Source: an uncultured Lachnospiraceae bacterium (GTDB lineage Bacteria > Bacillota > Clostridia > Lachnospirales > Lachnospiraceae). Taken from it: a stretch of DNA of 43,043 bases. Shown here one piece after another: positions 31,994-40,640 of this stretch. The translations under genes were made by a program, and so were the position numbers. The notes beneath the pieces were generated by a model, which was given only the letters and a program-made list of their open reading frames with translations, had not been told where the DNA came from and did no database searches. The stretch covers positions 1 to 43,043 of the forward strand of contig CAJUFE010000041.1 in the NCBI GenBank assembly GCA_910585635.1, read 5' to 3'. Within the stretch, counting starts at the first letter, position 1, and each line of letters opens with the position of its first letter.

Positions 31994-33415
31994 TTACAGA
32001 TCGCTCAGATCCTCCCCGTTGGAAGCGATCACCTTCTTGTACCAGAAGAAGGAATCCTTTCTGTAGCGGTCTAAGGTCCTTAAGTCAAATTCATCACGGT
32101 CCACATAGATAAAGCCATACCGCTTCACCATGCCTTCATGGGTGGAGATCAGGTCGATCGCGCTCCACGGACAGTAGCCCATCATCTCGGCCCCGTCGGT
32201 GATCGCCAGGCGTACCTGTGCGATATGGTCCTGGAGGTATTTGATCCTGTAACCGTCGTGGACCTTCCCGTCCTCGGTCAGCTTATCATAAGCCCCCAGG
32301 CCGTTCTCCGTGACGATCATGGGCAGGCGGTACCGGGAATACATCTCGCGGATCGTGGCCCTGAAGCCCATGGGATCGATCTCCCAGCCAAACTCGGTGG
32401 TGGGCAGGTGGGGGTTCTTAAAGCCCCGGTAGAACCCGGCCTCGCCCCGTGCGGTCTGCTGGTCCGCGCCGGGATCCAGCGCCTCACTGCCGTCGCTGGC
32501 CTCTACGGTCGCTGTATTGTAATAGTTGAAGCCGATGAAATCCGGATGGCCGCTCTTTAAGATCTCCGCGTCGCCCTCGGCGAACTCGGGGCAGGCGTCA
32601 TTCTCTTCCAGATAGGCCCATACCAGGTTATTGTAAACGCCGTAGACCGCCATATCCAGATACAGCCAGTTCCGGATCGCGTTATAATTCTGGGCCGCCA
32701 GCACATCCTCCGGCTTACAGCTGGCCGGATAGACTAAGGAGATGTTGGGGGCCGGTCCGATCTTCGCGTTCGGCAGCATCTCATGGCAGAGAGCCATGGC
32801 CTTGGCCTGGGCCACCAGCATATGATGGTTCTGCTGATAGGTCTCTTTTAAGACATTGGTGCAGCCCTCGGGGATCATCAGCGTGCCGATCACCGGGCCT
32901 ACCAGGGTCAGCATGTTCTGCTCATTGATCGTCAGCCAGTATTTCACACGGTCGCCGAAATTCTCGAACATGACCTTAGCGAAGTTCACGAACCAATCGA
33001 CAGAATCCCGGTTGGACCAGGAGCCCTTCTTATCTAACGCAGCAGGCATATCAAAATGGAACATGGTCACCAGCGGCTCGATCCCGTACTTCAGGCACTC
33101 GTCGATCACATTGTTGTAATACTCGATCCCCTTGGGATTGACCTCCCCGATGCCCTCCGGGAGGATCCTGGACCAGGCGATAGAGAAACGGTAGGTCTTA
33201 AAACCCATCTCCGCCATCAGGGCGATGTCCTCTTTATACCGGTGATACTGGTCTGCGCAGACCGTCAGATCAGAGGTCCCTGCAGGCACAGTCTTCACGT
33301 CCTGGCAGGACGGACCCTTTCCATCTTCTAAGTTCGCGCCCTCCACCTGATAGGCAGATGTGCTGGCGCCCCATAAAAAATCTTTTGGAAATGGTTTTAA
33401 TGTTTTGTGCAGCAT
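31994..33415 (-). CDS. 6-phospho-beta-glucosidase, glycoside hydrolase family 1
   Basis: GH1 retaining enzyme. Acid/base is Glu165 (TINEQN) and nucleophile Glu370 (VTENG). The C-terminal motif Ser424-x6-Lys431-x-Tyr433 (DLISTHEGMVKRYGF) is the phosphate-binding triad that marks 6-phospho-beta-glucosidases rather than plain beta-glucosidases (established). 473 residues. The ATG follows AAGGAGGG. It has its own promoter at 33502, in line with the fructosidase gene upstream. The locus contains an ABC importer but no PTS permease, so the source of its phosphorylated substrate is elsewhere. Confidence 0.92.
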   Translation of the reverse strand: MLHKTLKPFPKDFLWGASTSAYQVEGANLEDGKGPSCQDVKTVPAGTSDLTVCADQYHRYKEDIALMAEMGFKTYRFSIAWSRILPEGIGEVNPKGIEYYNNVIDECLKYGIEPLVTMFHFDMPAALDKKGSWSNRDSVDWFVNFAKVMFENFGDRVKYWLTINEQNMLTLVGPVIGTLMIPEGCTNVLKETYQQNHHMLVAQAKAMALCHEMLPNAKIGPAPNISLVYPASCKPEDVLAAQNYNAIRNWLYLDMAVYGVYNNLVWAYLEENDACPEFAEGDAEILKSGHPDFIGFNYYNTATVEASDGSEALDPGADQQTARGEAGFYRGFKNPHLPTTEFGWEIDPMGFRATIREMYSRYRLPMIVTENGLGAYDKLTEDGKVHDGYRIKYLQDHIAQVRLAITDGAEMMGYCPWSAIDLISTHEGMVKRYGFIYVDRDEFDLRTLDRYRKDSFFWYKKVIASNGEDLSDL

Positions 33416-33501
33416 GTTTGATAACCCTCCTTAGCGATTTGTTCAGCCGCCCCGTCATTTTTCCATATCATGGGCATTTTGGCAGGGAGACCCTTGTGTA
33501 G

Positions 33502-33531
33502 ATTATAGCATAGGGGAGGGCTGGAAAACAA
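33502..33531 (-). promoter_or_regulatory. Promoter of the GH1 gene
   Basis: Extended -10 TGC-TATAAT (33502-33507) with a weaker TTGTTT -35 about 18 bases upstream. Confidence 0.6.
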
Positions 33532-33572
33532 GGGGGGAAGGGGGCGGAATGTCCATAAAAAACGGCTGTGGT

Positions 33573-33602
33573 GTTACTTTTCACAGGTTGGCCAACGGTC
33601 TG
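33573..33602. repeat. Short fragment of the MITE-like repeat
   Basis: GTTACTTTTCACAGGTTGGCC matches the terminal part of the repeat at 20840-21035 with few differences; it lies six bases past the GH32 stop codon. Confidence 0.55.
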
Positions 33603-33607
33603 ATCCA

Positions 33608-35122
33608 TCAAGTCCGCCCCAGTCCATCAAAGCCGCCTGTATCCAGCCCATACTTGACCACATCCAGCTCCACATCCCCTTCCGCATAGAAGGTGATCTG
33701 ATCGGCCTCCAGCTCCGTATAGAGCGTCGCCGTGATGACCTGCTCGCCGTCATTGACGAAGATCTCCGCGCTGTAGCGGTCCAGGATGATCCGCAGGCGC
33801 AGGCCATCCCTCTCGCCGCGGACCAGGCAGCGGCGCTGATGGATGCTCGCCCGCCTGCTGCCGGAGAATTTCCGGTCGATCTTCAGGATATGGTCCTGGG
33901 GATGGTAGCTCAAGGAGGTCCAGTAACGGTCGTTCTGTGCGAAGCGGACCGCGAACTTATGGTACCCAGTCCCGTCCTTCTCCGGGTGCAAGGTCAGCTC
34001 AAGGTCCACCGTGCGCCCTTTGACCCCGTCCAGGCTGACTTCTCCGGATATCAGGATATCTTTATAGCATACCGGGTCGGTCCGCAGAGCCTCCAGCTCG
34101 CGGATCGGCCTCTGGTAGAGGCGTCCGTCCCGGACCTCGAGCTCCCGGGGGATGCTCATCTGACCGGCCCATTTTTCCTCAGGCGTACGGATGCTGCAGG
34201 TATCCCAGTTCTGCATCCAGGCGATCATCACTCTGCGCCCGTCTGGTGTCAGGACCGTCTGGGGCGCATAGAAGTCGATCCCGTAATCGATGGATTGCTG
34301 ATACTCTTCTATCAGCTGGCCCTTCTCCTCATCATAGCGGCCGATCAGACAGAGCGTCCCGTTCCCATTATGATACTCAAAGCCCTGGGGCAGCATATCC
34401 TGGGGGCTGGTGAGCAGGACCCATTTCCCATCTAATTGAAAAAGATCCGGACATTCCCACATCTTTCCTATACGGTCCTGGTTAGCCGCCAGTGTGCTCT
34501 TGTAGCTCCAGTGGAAGCCGTCCGGGCTGGTGTATAAAAGGATCTGTCCGCTGCCGTCCGCCGGCCGGTTCCCGATGACGCAGCGATAGGTCCCATCCTC
34601 TGTCTGCCAGATCTTGGGATCCCGGAAATCAAAGCGGCTGCCCCCCTCCGGGAGATCATGCTCATCCAGGACTGGGTTGCCCGCGTATTTTTCGTAATCG
34701 GTCCCGTCCCCCACGGCCAGGCACTGGGTCTGGACTTCGCAGGTCCTGCCATTATCCTGCTGCTCCAGCCGCACCCCGGTGTACATCAGCAGATGCCTGC
34801 CGTCAGGAAGTGTGAGTGCACTCCCGGAAAAGCACCCGCCCTGATCATAGGGCTGATCCGGAGCCAGTGCGGCAGGCCTAAACTCCCAATGCAGCAGATC
34901 CTTGCTCACCACATGCCCCCAATGCATGGGACCCCAGTGGGAGGTGTAGGGATGATACTGGTAAAACAGATGATACTCTCCCTTATAGTAGGAGAAACCA
35001 TTAGGATCGTTCATCCAGCCCACCATCGGCGTGACATGGAACATGGGTCGTTCCAGGGGAGCGATCTGGCTCCCATATTGCTGTTCATACTCTCTTGCTC
35101 TGCTCAATCTATCCTTTTCCAT
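33608..35122 (-). CDS. Beta-fructosidase / sucrose-6-phosphate hydrolase, glycoside hydrolase family 32
   Basis: GH32 enzyme with nucleophile Asp39 (WMNDPNG), stabilising Asp168 (RDP) and acid/base Glu223 (ECPDLF), followed by the C-terminal beta-sandwich. 504 residues, no signal peptide, so it works on imported sugar. Beside an ABC importer, unphosphorylated sucrose or fructo-oligosaccharides are the likely substrate; the family also includes sucrose-6-phosphate hydrolases, and sequence alone does not decide. A LacI-type operator lies 35-50 bases upstream. GAGGTG precedes the ATG. Confidence 0.92.
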   Translation of the reverse strand: MEKDRLSRAREYEQQYGSQIAPLERPMFHVTPMVGWMNDPNGFSYYKGEYHLFYQYHPYTSHWGPMHWGHVVSKDLLHWEFRPAALAPDQPYDQGGCFSGSALTLPDGRHLLMYTGVRLEQQDNGRTCEVQTQCLAVGDGTDYEKYAGNPVLDEHDLPEGGSRFDFRDPKIWQTEDGTYRCVIGNRPADGSGQILLYTSPDGFHWSYKSTLAANQDRIGKMWECPDLFQLDGKWVLLTSPQDMLPQGFEYHNGNGTLCLIGRYDEEKGQLIEEYQQSIDYGIDFYAPQTVLTPDGRRVMIAWMQNWDTCSIRTPEEKWAGQMSIPRELEVRDGRLYQRPIRELEALRTDPVCYKDILISGEVSLDGVKGRTVDLELTLHPEKDGTGYHKFAVRFAQNDRYWTSLSYHPQDHILKIDRKFSGSRRASIHQRRCLVRGERDGLRLRIILDRYSAEIFVNDGEQVITATLYTELEADQITFYAEGDVELDVVKYGLDTGGFDGLGRT

Positions 35123-35157
35123 GATCGATCACCTCAACTTTAACACTTTTTATTTAA

Positions 35158-35173
35158 ATGGAACGGGTTCCAT
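35158..35173. promoter_or_regulatory. LacI-type operator upstream of the GH32 gene
   Basis: Palindrome ATGGAACGGGTTCCAT, complementary except at its two central bases. It is identical (reverse strand) to the site at 39678-39693 in front of the ABC binding-protein gene, so both are probably bound by the LacI protein of this locus. Confidence 0.75.
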
Positions 35174-35189
35174 CTATGTCATAAAGATG

Positions 35190-35223
35190 CCACAGCAAAA
35201 GAGCTCTCACTCTCTTGCTGTGG
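35190..35223 (-). terminator. 14-bp hairpin overlapping the lacI-type stop codon
   Basis: Perfect arms CCACAGCAAGAGAG / CTCTTTTGCTGTGG (one G-U) enclose the stop codon of the regulator gene in the loop. Few Ts follow, so it may be a weak terminator or processing site separating regulator and GH32 mRNA. Confidence 0.5.
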
Positions 35224-36205
35224 TATCCCCTAAGCATAGGGAAACGGGCAGCCGCACACTTTTCTCTCCCGCCGGGTCCCCTTCGATCTGACCGACCACC
35301 AGCTGTACGGCTTTTTCCGCAAGCTGCGCGATCGGCTGCACCACTGCCGTGATCTGCGGATAGGCCGCTCCGATATAATAGGTGCCGTCATAGGCCACCA
35401 GCTTTAGCTCCTTTGGCACACGCTTCCCCTGGGCCAGCGCGGCGCACAGCATCGCCACGACCATCATATCTGTGGCGAAAAAACCGTCGATGTCCGGAAA
35501 GCGCAAAAGCAGGTCCTTTGCCTCTTTCTGGTAGAACGCGGCATCTGCCGTAGGCCATTTACCCTCTAACGTCCGACAGGGGATGTGGTGTGCCTCCATC
35601 ACCTCCGCAAAGACCTTATAGCGGATATGGGAAGGGGTGACCACCTTATCCGTGGTCTCCGTGCTGCCAATCTGGAGTACATTTTGGCATCCGGACCGGA
35701 TCAGCGCCTCCGCCGCCATCCGTCCGCCCAGCTCATGGTCGGCCATCACACAGGGGATATCCTCTCCTAAGTCTCTGTCCAAAGCCACGATCGGACGCTT
35801 GATGTCTTTATAGCGGGAGATATCCTGGGTGGTGTGGGCGCCAAATATGATCCCATCCACCCGTTTCTGCTTCAGCAGATCCAGATAGCGCAGTTCATAA
35901 TTTTTCTCATAGTAGGTATTACAGATCATCGTCTGATACCCTTTTTCACACAGAGCCGCCTCCACCGCGCTGACAAACTGCGCGAAGAAGGGATGTCCCA
36001 CCTCCGGCACGATCACCGCCACGATCTGGCTCCTGCTGAAAAATAAGTTCCGCGCCATCTGGTTCGGCGTATAATCCAGCTCGTCGATCGCCTGCTGGAT
36101 CCTGTCCCTTGTCTCCTGTTTCACATAGCCGTTCCCGCTCAGCACCCGCGAGACGGTCCCTACACCTACATGGGCGTGTTTTGCAACGTCTTGAATGGTA
36201 GCCAT
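35207..36205 (-). CDS. LacI-family transcriptional regulator
   Basis: N-terminal helix-turn-helix MATIQDVAKHAHVGVGTVSRVLSGNGYV (residues 1-28) with hinge helix TPNQMARNL, then a periplasmic-binding-protein-like sugar domain (about 60-330; VAVIVPEVGHPFFAQ, DGIIFGAHT). 332 residues. It sits between the ABC permease genes and the GH32 gene; palindromes ATGGAACSSGTTCCAT in front of the flanking transcription units are its likely targets. It has its own promoter (36239-36267) without such a site. The inducer is probably the imported sugar. Confidence 0.93.
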   Translation of the reverse strand: MATIQDVAKHAHVGVGTVSRVLSGNGYVKQETRDRIQQAIDELDYTPNQMARNLFFSRSQIVAVIVPEVGHPFFAQFVSAVEAALCEKGYQTMICNTYYEKNYELRYLDLLKQKRVDGIIFGAHTTQDISRYKDIKRPIVALDRDLGEDIPCVMADHELGGRMAAEALIRSGCQNVLQIGSTETTDKVVTPSHIRYKVFAEVMEAHHIPCRTLEGKWPTADAAFYQKEAKDLLLRFPDIDGFFATDMMVVAMLCAALAQGKRVPKELKLVAYDGTYYIGAAYPQITAVVQPIAQLAEKAVQLVVGQIEGDPAGEKSVRLPVSLCLGDTTARE

Positions 36206-36238
36206 ACCCTGATCCTCTATCTCCCTGATCTTGGTATA

Positions 36239-36267
36239 AGTATACTGGTTTTATCCAGATCTGTCAA
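36239..36267 (-). promoter_or_regulatory. Promoter of the LacI-family gene
   Basis: TTGACA (36262-36267), 17-bp spacer, TATACT (36239-36244). The spacer contains the inverted repeat CTGG-N6-CCAG. Confidence 0.8.
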
Positions 36268-36330
36268 TTCACTATGGCGTCCCGCCGCTGGGCGCAAGGA
36301 GGTCTACGACCGCTGCACACACGGAGCCTA

Positions 36331-37176
36331 TCAGCCCTTGATCCCGGAGGACGCGATACCTTCGATATAATACTTCTGCATGAAGATGAACATGATCAGC
36401 ATAGGGATCGCGGAGACCACCAGGGCCGCCATGATCGCGCTGTAGTGGACCGGCTGGGTCCCGAAGAAGACCTGGATCGCCAGCTGGATGGTACGTTTGG
36501 TCTCTCCGGTCATGACCAGGAACGGCCACATGAAGTCATTCCAGTGGGCCACGAAATCCAAGATGAACACGGTGGCATACACCGTTTTGGAGATCGGCAT
36601 CACGATCGTGAAAAAGGTCCGGATGGGGCCGCTCCCGTCTATGGACGCTGCCTCTAAAAGTTCGTCCGGGATATCACAGAAGAACTGACGGAACATGTAG
36701 ATCGAGAAGCAGTTGGCCACAAAGGGGATGACCAGCGCCGCCAGGGTATTGACCCAGCCCAGCTGGGACATCTCGATGTACAGCGGCAGCATGATCGCCT
36801 CCATGGGCAGGACCATCAGGGCCACCACAAAGTTCAGCATCAGCTCCTTTCCCCGGAAATCGAACTTGGCCAGCGCGTAGCCGCAGATCGAGTTGAGGAG
36901 CAGATCGAACACCAGGATCAGGGCGATGTAAACGAAGGTGTTCTTGAACACCTGCACCATGTTCAGCCGGGAGAACACCTCCGCGAAATTATCCAGGGAC
37001 GCCTGTACCGGGATAAATGTCGTGATGGAGTTCATGTTGGCAAAGATCAGCGCCTCCGGCTTTAAAGAAGCGGAGATCATCCAGATCAGGGGAGAGACGA
37101 AGATCAGTCCGATGATCACATTGCCAGCATAGAATAAAAACTTCGTCATAAAATTAGCTGCTTTTAATCCTTTCAT
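36331..37176 (-). CDS. ABC sugar transporter permease (MalG type)
   Basis: Six-helix permease of the carbohydrate uptake transporter-1 family. The cytoplasmic EAA loop that docks the ATPase is visible (EAASIDGSGPIRTFFTIVMPI, near residue 185). 281 residues. GGAGGAGTGGAAGG precedes the ATG. It follows the MalF-type gene by 14 bases and ends the importer set; no ATPase gene follows, as usual where a shared MsmK-type ATPase serves several importers. Confidence 0.93.
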   Translation of the reverse strand: MKGLKAANFMTKFLFYAGNVIIGLIFVSPLIWMISASLKPEALIFANMNSITTFIPVQASLDNFAEVFSRLNMVQVFKNTFVYIALILVFDLLLNSICGYALAKFDFRGKELMLNFVVALMVLPMEAIMLPLYIEMSQLGWVNTLAALVIPFVANCFSIYMFRQFFCDIPDELLEAASIDGSGPIRTFFTIVMPISKTVYATVFILDFVAHWNDFMWPFLVMTGETKRTIQLAIQVFFGTQPVHYSAIMAALVVSAIPMLIMFIFMQKYYIEGIASSGIKG

Positions 37177-37190
37177 CCTTCCACTCCTCC

Positions 37191-38090
37191 TTAACCATTA
37201 TCCGCGATCAGCCGCTTCATGGACAGGGACATGATCACCACGATCAGGAAAAATACGGTGGCGATCGAGCAGGCGTAGCCGAAGTTGCCCTGCTGGAAGC
37301 CCTGTGTATAGATGTAGTAGACCAGGGTCCTGGTGCTGTCCTTGGGGCCGCCCTGGGTCATGACGTAAGGCTGGGTGAACAGCTTCATGGCCTGGATCAT
37401 GGTGATCATGACGATGTATTTGATCGTCCCCCGCAGACCGGGCAGGGTGATATATAAGAACTGCTGGACCTTGTTCGCCCCGTCCACAGACGCCGCCTCA
37501 TACTGATCCCTGGGGATCCCCTGGAGACCGGCTAAGAAGATCATCATCTGGTAGCCGGCGCCCTGCCATGCGGACATGAAGATGATCGAGTTCATGGCCG
37601 TCTTTTCATTGGTCAGGAAATTGATCGGCTCCAGCCCTAGGTTGACCAGCAGCGAGTTGATCAGGCCGGTGTTGGGGTTCGCGTTATAAAGGACGATCCA
37701 CAGGATCGAGATGACCACCATGGAGGTCAGCTGGGGGCTGAAATACATGGTGCGGAAGATCGAGACCCCGCGGAACTTGGACGAGACCAGCATGGCTAAT
37801 GCCAGGGCCAGCACACACTGGGCCGGCACCACCAGCACGGTGAAGTATACGGTATTCTTTAACGCCAGCCAAAACTTCGCATCCGCGAACAATTTCAGAT
37901 AATTCTGCAGACCGATGAACACGATATCATCCGGCCGTACGATCTGATAGCGGAATAAGGAATATCCGGCTGTATACAGGATCGGGACTCCAAGAAATGC
38001 TAATAATAAGAACATGCCCGGCAATGTGAACACATATGCTGCCACATGCTCATGCTTTTTCTTGCCAGCGGCCTTTGCGGTTTTCGACAT
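37191..38090 (-). CDS. ABC sugar transporter permease (MalF type)
   Basis: Partner permease with six helices and EAA loop YEAASVDGANKVQQFLYITLPGL near residue 205. 299 residues. GGGAGAGAAAGGT precedes the ATG. It lies 107 bases after the binding-protein gene, with a stable hairpin in the gap (38129-38175), which typically lowers permease expression relative to binding protein. Confidence 0.93.
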   Translation of the reverse strand: MSKTAKAAGKKKHEHVAAYVFTLPGMFLLLAFLGVPILYTAGYSLFRYQIVRPDDIVFIGLQNYLKLFADAKFWLALKNTVYFTVLVVPAQCVLALALAMLVSSKFRGVSIFRTMYFSPQLTSMVVISILWIVLYNANPNTGLINSLLVNLGLEPINFLTNEKTAMNSIIFMSAWQGAGYQMMIFLAGLQGIPRDQYEAASVDGANKVQQFLYITLPGLRGTIKYIVMITMIQAMKLFTQPYVMTQGGPKDSTRTLVYYIYTQGFQQGNFGYACSIATVFFLIVVIMSLSMKRLIADNG

Positions 38091-38128
38091 ACCTTTCTCT
38101 CCCTGCCTTTCTTATCGCTCATTTCGCA

Positions 38129-38175
38129 GGGACTGTGCAAAATGGGATGATCGATCGCCATCCTGCGACAGTCCC
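38129..38175 (-). other. Intercistronic hairpin between binding-protein and permease genes
   Basis: Arms GGGACTGT / ACAGTCCC with an inner complementary stretch GGATGGCGATCGATCATCC; no T-run. Such hairpins commonly protect the upstream mRNA (malE-malF type). Confidence 0.55.
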
Positions 38176-38197
38176 CTGTGGCTATCTGTTTTGATCG

Positions 38198-39577
38198 CTA
38201 CTGTGCATAATACATATCATAGTCTTCCTGGAACGCGCTGGCCACGGCATCCAGCTCAGACTGGATATAGGACGGGTCTACCGTCTGCGTAGAAGCCGCG
38301 TCTGAGAAGATATTGGTCAGTGCCTCTGCAAATCTCGAGGAGAAGACGGAATAGGATGGGGTCCTGGGACGGGGAGAGGCCGTGTTCTCCAGCTGCTCCA
38401 CGATCAGCGCCCGGGGGCCTTCCTTATAGTCTGCCATCGCTTCGTGATCATAAGCCGAGAGCCTTGCCGCCGGCTTCGCGATCGCCGCCGCGTATGTAGC
38501 CACATTCTCCGTTGACATCAGCCACTGTAAGAATTCTCCGGCCCCCGCAACGTTGGTACAGTTCTTGCTGACCGCCGCGGACCAGTCCCCGCATGGGGAG
38601 ACGGCCTTCTTGGTGCTGTCGGATACCGGATAGTAGGTGACGCCCCAGTCAAAGGTCGCGCTCTCCTCCAGGATGGCGATATCCCATGAGCCTCCTAACA
38701 TCGTAGCGCAGGCCCCATTCAGGAACTCATCGGTGATCGGATCCACATTCGCATATTTATTAGCGATCAGGTCTGCAAGCCATTTTGCTGTATCCACACA
38801 TTCCTGGCTGTTCACATAGCTGTCTGCCGTAGTACCGTCCTCACTGACGAAATCCTTCCCGTTGGAGACAAAAAGCGGCTCCAGCGCATAGGGCAGGCCC
38901 TCGCCATGGTCCATGATCACATGGGTGCCCACATAGCTGTCGGTGGTACACTTCTCTGCGATCTGGGCCAGCTCAGACCAGGTGAGCGGGTTATCTAAGG
39001 TACGGGAATCAATGTCCTCCACGTCCACCCCGCATTCCCGCAGATAGTCTTTATTATAGTACAATGCCACCGATGACTCTGTGGCCCCGATCGCGTAGAG
39101 CTGTCCGTCATAAGTACCCTGGGCTACCGTGGAAGGCGTGAAGTCCGCCATGTCCTCCTCACTGAAATACTCGGTGATCGGCACGATGATCCCATTGGCC
39201 GCATAATAAGACACGGTAGGTCCATCCACAAAAAGGATATCCGGCAGGTCGTTGGAGGTGACCGCTGTGGTGACCTTATTTTCATAAGCATAGGAATCGG
39301 AACGGTCGATCGCTTCACGCTTTACCTGGAGCTCCGGATGCTCTGCGTTCCACTCCCCGATCTTCTCTACCCACCATGCCTCGATCGATGCCTTATCGGT
39401 GGGCTGCCAGATGGTCAGGGTGCTCCCTCCCTCTGTACTGCCTCCCTCTGCCGATCCGGCAGCGGCCTGGTCGGATGAGCCGCCTGCCGATCCACCTGAA
39501 GACCCGCCGCCGCAGGCCGCTAAGGACAACGCCATCGCCGTTGCAAGTGATACACTGACCAACTTTTTCATTTTCAT
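38198..39577 (-). CDS. ABC sugar transporter substrate-binding lipoprotein
   Basis: Signal peptide MKMKKLVSVSLATAMALSLA with lipobox LAAC (Cys22), a Gly/Ser-rich tether (GGGSSGGSAGG) and a family-1 solute-binding domain (SSVALYYNKDYLRECGVD, PTPRTPSY-like end). 459 residues. The start follows GGAGGAAGAG. Gene order with two permeases, LacI and GH32 suggests a sucrose or fructan-oligosaccharide ligand (inference). Two LacI-type operators flank its promoter region. Confidence 0.92.
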   Translation of the reverse strand: MKMKKLVSVSLATAMALSLAACGGGSSGGSAGGSSDQAAAGSAEGGSTEGGSTLTIWQPTDKASIEAWWVEKIGEWNAEHPELQVKREAIDRSDSYAYENKVTTAVTSNDLPDILFVDGPTVSYYAANGIIVPITEYFSEEDMADFTPSTVAQGTYDGQLYAIGATESSVALYYNKDYLRECGVDVEDIDSRTLDNPLTWSELAQIAEKCTTDSYVGTHVIMDHGEGLPYALEPLFVSNGKDFVSEDGTTADSYVNSQECVDTAKWLADLIANKYANVDPITDEFLNGACATMLGGSWDIAILEESATFDWGVTYYPVSDSTKKAVSPCGDWSAAVSKNCTNVAGAGEFLQWLMSTENVATYAAAIAKPAARLSAYDHEAMADYKEGPRALIVEQLENTASPRPRTPSYSVFSSRFAEALTNIFSDAASTQTVDPSYIQSELDAVASAFQEDYDMYYAQ

Positions 39578-39610
39578 AGTCTCTTCCTCCGTCTTTGTTA
39601 TTTTTTTATG

Positions 39611-39626
39611 ATGGAACCCATTCCAT
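39611..39626. promoter_or_regulatory. LacI-type operator 1 upstream of the binding-protein gene
   Basis: ATGGAACCCATTCCAT, differing by one base from the 39678 site, in the 5' leader about 35 bases from the start codon. Confidence 0.65.
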
Positions 39627-39674
39627 ATTTGTTATTTTTTTACCACAGGTGTTCCTGTGGTACTAGAAATGTTT

Positions 39675-39703
39675 ATAATGGAACCCGTTCCATGTTTTGT
39701 CCA
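39675..39703 (-). promoter_or_regulatory. Promoter of the ABC operon with embedded LacI-type operator
   Basis: TGGACA (39698-39703), 17 bp, CATTAT (39675-39680). The operator ATGGAACGGGTTCCAT (minus-strand reading; 39678-39693) lies between the two elements, so repressor binding would block RNA polymerase. Confidence 0.65.
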
Positions 39704-39926
39704 TATTGTAGCACGTGCCGATCCAAATGTCCAGACCCTTTTGATAAAAAATTGAATGCTGTGGATATCGCACAAAAATATCGTCACATTTTATGCAATA
39801 TCACTGATCTTATGCTCTGTCATGCCCAGGATGAAGGATATCCACTTCTCACAGGAGGGCCAGCGGGGACCGTGGCAGAGTGTCCAAAAGGTCCTGCAAG
39901 GTGCGGCTGTCCCCCGTCTCCTTCCA

Positions 39927-39951
39927 CAAAAAAAGCTGCTCTACAGCAGCT
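39927..39951 (-). terminator. Terminator overlapping the FNT gene stop codon
   Basis: AGCTGCT / AGCAGCT stem with loop GTAG (containing the TAG stop) and a seven-T run. Confidence 0.85.
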
Positions 39952-40546
39952 CTTTTAAGTCGAACACCTTCGCCCCGATCCCATTCCCCAAAAGCATCAC
40001 GGCCAGATAGCCAAATGCTTTCGGCGTGTAGCAGGCGGCCAGGTGGAAGTAGAACATATCGGCGATGGAGTGCTCGAAGCCGGCCAGGATAAAGATCATC
40101 ACAGGGGCGATGATGAAGAGGAGACTTTTCCCCCGTTTGTGGTTGTCGATCGCTAAGTACATCATGACGCCGCACAGTATGGATAAGATAAAGATGTGCA
40201 GGACGCTGTTATCCAGCTTTTTAGCGGCCAGCTCCAGACTGCTGATCGGAAGGCCTGCAGCCCGGCTTAAACAGGCGGCGATGAAGGTGCCCACGAAATT
40301 CCCGGCGATCACCACCAGCATGTCCAGGATCTCCTGAAAGCTCTTGATGAACCCTACCTTTCCCGTGTACAGGAAGAAGCCCTGGGTGACGATGGTCAGC
40401 AGGCCGAAGGAAAAGAGCAGAGCGCCTATGACTTTATTTTCCATGGACAGATAGATCATGCCGCCTATGCCGATCATAAAACCGGCGTAGATGGCTTTGA
40501 GGAATATCTGCAATTTGTCGGTTTTCATCTTTTTTGTACTTTCCAT
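39941..40546 (-). CDS. Short formate/nitrite transporter (FNT) family protein
   Basis: FNT proteins are pentameric channels for formate, nitrite or related small anions. The C-terminal signature FEHSIADMFYFHLA and the half-repeat AGFMIGIGGMIYL near the start are present, with about six membrane helices. At 201 residues it is clearly shorter than FocA (about 280), mainly from short loops; such compact forms are seen in Clostridia, but transported substrate is unknown. The ATG at 40544-40546 follows AGAGG; the frame start at 40552 is a GTG inside the ribosome site. A terminator overlaps its end. Confidence 0.85.
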   Translation of the reverse strand: MESTKKMKTDKLQIFLKAIYAGFMIGIGGMIYLSMENKVIGALLFSFGLLTIVTQGFFLYTGKVGFIKSFQEILDMLVVIAGNFVGTFIAACLSRAAGLPISSLELAAKKLDNSVLHIFILSILCGVMMYLAIDNHKRGKSLLFIIAPVMIFILAGFEHSIADMFYFHLAACYTPKAFGYLAVMLLGNGIGAKVFDLKELL

Positions 40547-40640
40547 ATCCACCTCTTTCTTGCTGTCACCTTGTTATGATCGAAGGCCATCTGCTACACA
40601 AGACAGGACCGGTCGATCAAACAGCTTTGTGTACTCCTCC

